Source of the DNA: Pseudomonas fluorescens
GTDB taxonomy: Bacteria; Pseudomonadota; Gammaproteobacteria; Pseudomonadales; Pseudomonadaceae
Length of the DNA stretch: 64,000 nt
Direction: 5' to 3'
Assembly: GCF_002837185.1 (NCBI RefSeq)
Contig: NZ_KZ478003.1
Coordinates: forward strand, 40,283 to 104,282
Numbering within the stretch: the first letter of the stretch is position 1; each line of letters opens with the position of its first letter. The notes beneath the pieces were generated by a model. That model searched no databases, was not told the DNA's origin, and saw nothing but the letters and a program-made list of their open reading frames with translations. This document shows positions 59,830 to 64,000 of the stretch, piece by piece. The translations under genes were made by a program, and so were the position numbers.

Positions 59830-61067
59830 GGCTGTTCAGCCTCCTGTTGCACTTCCTGGAGCAGCACGGCGAAGTCCTTCAAGGTCTGTTCATCCACTTC
59901 GCTGCCATAGCTGTCCTGCCAGGCGCGGCTGAACAATTGCTGAGGGGTGAGTTGGTCGAGTTCGACCAGACGCTCTTCGTCACCGTCTTCGCGCGGGCCA
60001 ATGCCTGCGTATTCGGCGGCGATGCGCACCAGGCGCACGGCCTTGCCTTGCAGGGCGGTTTCGATCTGCTGGCGCAGGTCCGGCTGGGGTTCGTCAAGGC
60101 GTACCCGGACTTCAAGCCACGGGTGCCGTTGGGTTTCGGCCAGCAAATCCACATCGGGCAAGTCGGCCAGCTGTTTGAGGATCTCTGCCAGAGGCGCGGC
60201 TTCCAGGCGTTGCAGGTTGACCGAACGCGGAATCGGCAGCGGTTCGACGCTGACCAGTCTTTCGCCCTGGAACGTCACGTCGAGCACCTGGTGCTTGTAG
60301 CCGATTTCGGAAAAAGACAGCGGAATCGGCGAGCCGCTGTAGCGGATGCGCTCTTCGCCATTCACCTTCTGCGGCTTGTGCAAATGGCCGAGGGCGACAT
60401 AGCCGACACTTCTATCGAATAGTTTGGCCGGCAGCGCCTCGGCATTGCCGATGATCAGGCTGCGCTCGGAGTCTTCCGACACCGACCCACCGGCCATGTG
60501 CGCATGGCTGATGGCAATCAGCGCCTGGCCTTTTTTGCGTTTGGCATTGGCGGCGGCGATCAGCCATTCATGCACCTGGCCGATGCCCTGCAGGTAATCA
60601 TCGCCCAACTGCGCGCCCGTGACTTCCGCCGGGCGCAGGAACGGCAGCGCCAGGCACCAGGCGGCGATCTTGCCTTTGGCATCCGGCAACGGGATCAACA
60701 GGCGTTCGGCATCCAACTGGCCATCATCGAGCCACAACACCCGGCCCAGGGCGTGGGTGCGCAGGCGGCGCATCAACGGTGCGGGCAGTTCGATGCGCGA
60801 ACCGGAATCATGGTTGCCGGCAATCATCACAATCGTCAGTGTCGGATTTTGTTCGTGGGCGCTGATGATGAAGTCATACAGGCGCTCCTGTGCCTTGAGC
60901 GGCGGGTTGACCGTGTCGAAAATATCGCCGGCGATCAACAGCGCATCCGGGCGATGGACCTTCAACTGGTCCAGCAGCCATTCAAGGAAACAGGCGTGTT
61001 CGAAGTCGCGTTCCTGGCCGTGCAGGTTTTGCCCAAGGTGCCAGTCGGAGGTGTGGAACAGACGCAA
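59826..61067 (-). CDS. sbcD: nuclease subunit SbcD
   Basis: A 413-residue Mre11-like nuclease. The phosphoesterase metal motifs appear in order: HTSDWHLGQ, IAGDIFDTV, IAGNHDSGSR, ISHAHMAGG and ALGHLHKPQ, so the catalytic core is intact. The C-terminal region would bind the SbcC coiled coil. It is the first gene of a three-gene minus-strand operon with sbcC and a GST gene. The 80 bases upstream, before a REPIN, should hold its promoter. Confidence 0.95.
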   Translation of the reverse strand: MRLFHTSDWHLGQNLHGQERDFEHACFLEWLLDQLKVHRPDALLIAGDIFDTVNPPLKAQERLYDFIISAHEQNPTLTIVMIAGNHDSGSRIELPAPLMRRLRTHALGRVLWLDDGQLDAERLLIPLPDAKGKIAAWCLALPFLRPAEVTGAQLGDDYLQGIGQVHEWLIAAANAKRKKGQALIAISHAHMAGGSVSEDSERSLIIGNAEALPAKLFDRSVGYVALGHLHKPQKVNGEERIRYSGSPIPLSFSEIGYKHQVLDVTFQGERLVSVEPLPIPRSVNLQRLEAAPLAEILKQLADLPDVDLLAETQRHPWLEVRVRLDEPQPDLRQQIETALQGKAVRLVRIAAEYAGIGPREDGDEERLVELDQLTPQQLFSRAWQDSYGSEVDEQTLKDFAVLLQEVQQEAEQP

Positions 61068-61148
61068 GGCGAACTCCGTGCAGAAGAGGGAAAGGAGGGG
61101 AGTTTACCTGTAAAAGCACACGGGGTGCCTGCAGGTAGGCCCGGATCC

Positions 61149-61240
61149 AATGTGGGAGAGGGCTTGCCCTCGATAGCGGTGGGTCAGCCTGCTTACCTGA
61201 ATCTGACGTACCGCTATCGGGGGCAAGCCCCCTCCCACAG
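61149..61240. repeat. REPIN upstream of sbcD
   Basis: The left arm AATGTGGGAGAGGGCTTGCC has a compensated change (TTGCCCTCGA). The right arm reads CTATCGGGGGCAAGCCCCCT then CCCACAG. It lies between the sbcD promoter and the polyamine operon terminator. Confidence 0.9.
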
Positions 61241-61279
61241 CGATCGCGTTGCTTTATTGGGTATCCGCGCCCCAACAAA

Positions 61280-61303
61280 AAATGCGCCCCTGAGGGCGCA
61301 TTT
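61280..61303. terminator. terminator of the polyamine operon
   Basis: AAATGCGCCC pairs with GGGCGCATTT around a 4-base loop. An A-run on the left side gives U residues for minus-strand transcripts, ending the nspC operon 25 bases past its last stop. The plus-strand side has TTTCTTT. Confidence 0.85.
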
Positions 61304-61327
61304 CTTTGTTCGGCCAGCGATCACCCG

Positions 61328-62572
61328 TCAGGCAGGCGCATTCCAGGTCCGATCACCGTGCGCGTCCTTGATACGGGTCGGCAAGCCCATCACGTCCAGC
61401 GCTTTCAGGAACGGTTCGGCCGGCAGTTCCTCGACGTTGGCCATGTGTTTCACATCCCACTCACCACGCGCTACCAGCAGCGCGGCGGCGACCGGTGGCA
61501 CGCCGGCGGTGTAGGAGATGCCCTGGCTGTCGGTCTCGGCAAAGGCTTCTTCGTGGTCGGCCACGTTGTAGATGAACATCTCGCGCGGCTGGCCATCCTT
61601 GGTGCCTTTGACCAGGTCACCGATGCAGGTCTTGCCGGTGTAGCCGGGGGCGAGCGAAGAAGGGTCGGGCAGGACGGCCTTGACCACTTTCAACGGTACC
61701 ACTTCCAGGCCTTCGGCGGTCTTGACCGGTTTCTCGGAGAGCAGGCCGAGGTTTTTCAGCACGGTGAACACATTGATGTAGTGTTCGCCGAAGCTCATCC
61801 AGAAGCGCACGTTGGGCACGTCGAGGTTTTTCGACAGCGAGTGCACTTCATCGTGGCCGGTGAGGTAGAGGTTCTGCGAGCCGACGACCGGCAGGTCGTC
61901 GGTGCGTTTGACTTCGAACATGGTGTTGCTGGTCCACTGGCTGTTCTGCCAGCTCCACACCTGTCCGGTGAACTCGCGGAAGTTGATTTCCGGGTCGAAA
62001 TTGGTGGCGAAGTATTTGCCATGGGAGCCGGCATTGACGTCGAGAATATCGATCGAATCAATGCGGTCGAAATGCTGTTGCTGCGCCAGCGCGGCGTATG
62101 CGTTGACGACACCCGGGTCGAAGCCCACGCCAAGGATGGCGGTGATGTTCTTCTGTTTGCACTCTTCCAGGTGGTTCCATTCGTAGTTGCCGTACCACGG
62201 CGGGGTCTCGCAGACCTTGCCCGGCTCTTCGTGGATGGCGGTGTCGAGGTACGCCACGCCCGTGTCGATGCAGGCGCGCAGCACCGACATGTTGAGGAAC
62301 GCGGAACCCACGTTGATGACGATCTGCGAGTCGGTCTCGCGGATCAGGGCCTTGGTCGCTTCCACGTCCAGGGCGTTCAGCGCGAAGGCCTGGATGTCGG
62401 CGGGAACCTTGAGGCTACCCTTGGCCTTGACGCTGTCGATGATGGCCTGGCATTTGGAGATGTTGCGCGACGCGATAGCAATACGACCAAGTTCGTCGTT
62501 GTGCTGCGCGCACTTGTGGGCCACCACCTTGGCGACACCTCCTGCACCAATGATAAGAACGTTCTTTTTCAA
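61328..62572 (-). CDS. carboxynorspermidine synthase (saccharopine dehydrogenase family)
   Basis: A 414-residue NAD(P)H-dependent reductase that would join diaminopropane or putrescine with aspartate semialdehyde to make carboxynorspermidine or carboxyspermidine. The Rossmann motif VLIIGAGGVAKVVAHKCAQ begins the protein. YLDTAIHEEPG, GVGFDPGVVNAYAA and GVPPVAAALLVARGEWD are characteristic. The start appears to be TTG at 62570-62572, since homologs begin at this KKNVLIIG position, with AAGGAG about 12 bases upstream. An ATG 23 codons earlier would lie inside nspC. It follows nspC by 28 bases. Confidence 0.88.
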   Translation of the reverse strand: MKKNVLIIGAGGVAKVVAHKCAQHNDELGRIAIASRNISKCQAIIDSVKAKGSLKVPADIQAFALNALDVEATKALIRETDSQIVINVGSAFLNMSVLRACIDTGVAYLDTAIHEEPGKVCETPPWYGNYEWNHLEECKQKNITAILGVGFDPGVVNAYAALAQQQHFDRIDSIDILDVNAGSHGKYFATNFDPEINFREFTGQVWSWQNSQWTSNTMFEVKRTDDLPVVGSQNLYLTGHDEVHSLSKNLDVPNVRFWMSFGEHYINVFTVLKNLGLLSEKPVKTAEGLEVVPLKVVKAVLPDPSSLAPGYTGKTCIGDLVKGTKDGQPREMFIYNVADHEEAFAETDSQGISYTAGVPPVAAALLVARGEWDVKHMANVEELPAEPFLKALDVMGLPTRIKDAHGDRTWNAPA

Positions 62573-62600
62573 TTGCTTTATCTCTCCTTTATCCGCCAGC

Positions 62601-63698
62601 TTACGAAAGGCTGGACAGGTAGTCGTCGTAACCAAATTCACGAACCACTTCGACTGTACCGTCGAGTTGTTTCACTACGATGGACGGCATTTTCAGGCCG
62701 TTGAACCAGTTTTTCTTGACCATGGTGTAGCCTGCGGTGTCGATGAACGACAGCCGATCGCCGATGGCCAGCGGACGATCAAATTGGTACTCGCCGAAGA
62801 TGTCCCCGGCCAGGCAGGATTTGCCGCACACCATTACGGTGTGTTCGCCCTCGCTTGGCGCCAGCTTGGCGTTGAGGCGATAGATCAGCAGGTCCAGCAG
62901 GTGGGCTTCGATGGAACTGTCGACCACGGCGAGGTTCTTGCCGTTGTAGAGGGTGTCGAGCACGGTGACTTCGAGCGACGCACTGTTGGTGATCGCCGCT
63001 TCCCCCGGTTCCAGGTACACCTGCACGCCGTACTTCTCGGAGAATGCTTTCAAGCGTGCGCAAAACGCGTCCAACGCATAGCCTTCACCGGTGAAATGGA
63101 TGCCGCCGCCGAGGCTGACCCACTGGACCTTGTGCAGCAGCGCGCCGAAGCGTTCTTCGATGGTGCCGAGCATCTTGTCGAACAGACTGAAATCGCCGTT
63201 TTCACAGTTGTTGTGGAACATGAAGCCGGAGATCTGCTCGATCACCCCTTCGATCTTCACCGGGTCCCATTCGCCCAGGCGGCTGAACGGACGCGCCGGG
63301 TCGGCCAGCAGGTAATCGGAGCTGCTCACTTGCGGGTTGACCCGCAGGCCACGGGTCTTGCCTTCGCTGCGCTCGGCAAAGCGCTGCAGCTGGCTGATGG
63401 AGTTGAAGATGATCTTGTCGCAGTTGTCCAGCATCTCTTCGATTTCATCATCGGCCCAGGCCACGCTGTAGGCATGCGCCTCACCTTCGAACTTCTGGCG
63501 GCCGAGCTTCAACTCGTACAGCGACGACGAGGTGGTGCCGTCCATGTATTGCTGCATCAGGTCGAACACCGACCAGGTGGCAAAGCACTTGAGTGCCAGC
63601 AGAGCCTTGGCGCCGGACTGCTCGCGCACGTAGGCAATCTTCTGCATGTTGACCAGAAGCTTCTGTTTATCGATGAGGTAGTACGGCGTTTTGATCAT
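62601..63698 (-). CDS. nspC: carboxynorspermidine decarboxylase NspC
   Basis: A 365-residue PLP-dependent decarboxylase of the alanine-racemase fold, making norspermidine or spermidine from the carboxy precursor. The PLP lysine is in LALKCFATWS (Lys37), GGGIHFTGEGY binds the phosphate, and the substrate-site text MVCGKSCLAGDIFGEY with its Cys and Asp is present. ATG 63698 gives the family start MIKTPYYLIDKQ. Upstream in-frame codons are not supported. It is the first gene of a two-gene operon with the synthase, an alternative polyamine pathway to SpeE/SpeD. Confidence 0.92.
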   Translation of the reverse strand: MIKTPYYLIDKQKLLVNMQKIAYVREQSGAKALLALKCFATWSVFDLMQQYMDGTTSSSLYELKLGRQKFEGEAHAYSVAWADDEIEEMLDNCDKIIFNSISQLQRFAERSEGKTRGLRVNPQVSSSDYLLADPARPFSRLGEWDPVKIEGVIEQISGFMFHNNCENGDFSLFDKMLGTIEERFGALLHKVQWVSLGGGIHFTGEGYALDAFCARLKAFSEKYGVQVYLEPGEAAITNSASLEVTVLDTLYNGKNLAVVDSSIEAHLLDLLIYRLNAKLAPSEGEHTVMVCGKSCLAGDIFGEYQFDRPLAIGDRLSFIDTAGYTMVKKNWFNGLKMPSIVVKQLDGTVEVVREFGYDDYLSSLS

Positions 63699-63845
63699 TT
63701 TTGAGAGCCTGCGGCGGTGCCTGCCAAAAAAGGACACGCATTGTGCCCGCACTTGGAACAGATCGAAAGGTTAGTGGGCGGAATTTGCGTGCCGGGTTTC
63801 AAGCATAAGCCCTGAGTATGACCATCCATGGATGTACACCGCCCT

Positions 63846-63877
63846 AATGTGGGAGGGGGCTTGCCCCCCGATGGCGG
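63846..63877. repeat. single REP sequence
   Basis: AATGTGGGAGGGGGCTTGCC followed by CCCCGATGGCGG matches one arm of the REPINs elsewhere in the window. No inverted partner follows within 100 bases, so it is a solitary or broken copy. Confidence 0.85.
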
Positions 63878-63904
63878 TCTCAGGGTCGACCAGGATGCTG
63901 GATC

Positions 63905-64000
63905 AGACCGAGTACATATCCGTTTCTGCGGTAACGGCTGCTATGGGTTCCGCTTTTACAGCGGGTCACTTTTGGAAAAGAGCCCCAAAAGTAACCAAAA
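63905..64000. repeat. probable dispersed P. fluorescens repeat, cut by window edge
   Basis: The segment with TTCCGCTTTTACAGCGGGTC, ACTTTTGGAAAAG and CCAAAAGTAACCAAAA looks like a non-coding repeat I recall from many fluorescens-group genomes. It contains the short dyad CTTTTGG/CCAAAAG. It runs off the right edge. No gene is seen in 63699-64000 apart from the nspC promoter zone and the REP. Confidence 0.55.

Noticed and set aside
57919..59910. A 663-codon open frame opposite sbcC
   Set aside because: It is a shadow of the Gln/Leu-rich coiled-coil codons of sbcC, producing low-complexity Leu/Gln/Gly text. No ribosome site fits.
61358..62704. Long plus-strand frames opposite the polyamine genes
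   Set aside because: The two minus-strand genes are recognised along their full lengths, and the opposite frames are compositional shadows.

Overview
The window looks like chromosomal DNA of a Pseudomonas of the fluorescens group. Three things point there: high GC coding sequence, inverted pairs of REP sequences (REPINs) with the arm motif TGTGGGAGGGGGCTTGCCCC, and gene orders familiar from pseudomonads. No tRNA, rRNA, CRISPR array, insertion sequence or phage gene was seen.

Left part (1-22040): a partial DUF1543 gene and an aldo/keto reductase flank a type VI secretion system (T6SS). hcp lies alone on the minus strand. Head to head with it starts one long operon, tssA-tssB-tssC-tssE-tssF-tssG-clpV-sigma54 activator-small lipoprotein-fha-tssJ-tssK-tssL-tssM-pppA-ppkA. 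As I recall it, this is the gene order of the P. aeruginosa H2 system. Many genes overlap by 4 bases (ATGA or GTGA). The activator, the phosphatase/kinase pair and the FHA protein suggest sigma54-dependent transcription plus threonine-phosphorylation control. No vgrG, PAAR or recognised cargo gene is in the window.

22010-25012: two small convergent genes and a membrane PTS-EIIC/EAL fusion, a probable cyclic-di-GMP phosphodiesterase.

25096-42205: a hydrocarbon and fatty-acid region. A minus-strand operon (Baeyer-Villiger-type monooxygenase, short-chain dehydrogenase, diiron-type hydrolase) diverges from an alpha/beta hydrolase. Then come alkB alkane hydroxylase, two PraB-like secreted proteins, a FadL porin, FadE, and a block of ketoacyl reductase, MaoC hydratase, thiolase and FadD. 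Together they could carry an alkane from uptake through oxidation to acyl-CoA breakdown. alkB and fadE share an inverted repeat upstream (TTTCAA-N8-TTGAA).

42321-53520: a Gfo/Idh/MocA oxidoreductase, an Asp-box beta-propeller protein with an RND exporter, and two large tandem paralogs (989 and 980 aa) resembling Pseudomonas DUF6543/dermonecrotic-toxin-domain proteins. A broken copy of the 3' end of the RND gene lies between the paralogs, so the duplicated unit was RND tail plus toxin-like gene plus its leader.

53688-64000: a DUF5629-like protein, a secreted lactonase-like propeller, a 59-aa secreted peptide, sbcD-sbcC-GST, and a polyamine operon (nspC and carboxynorspermidine synthase), with REPINs between them and a probable dispersed repeat at the right edge.
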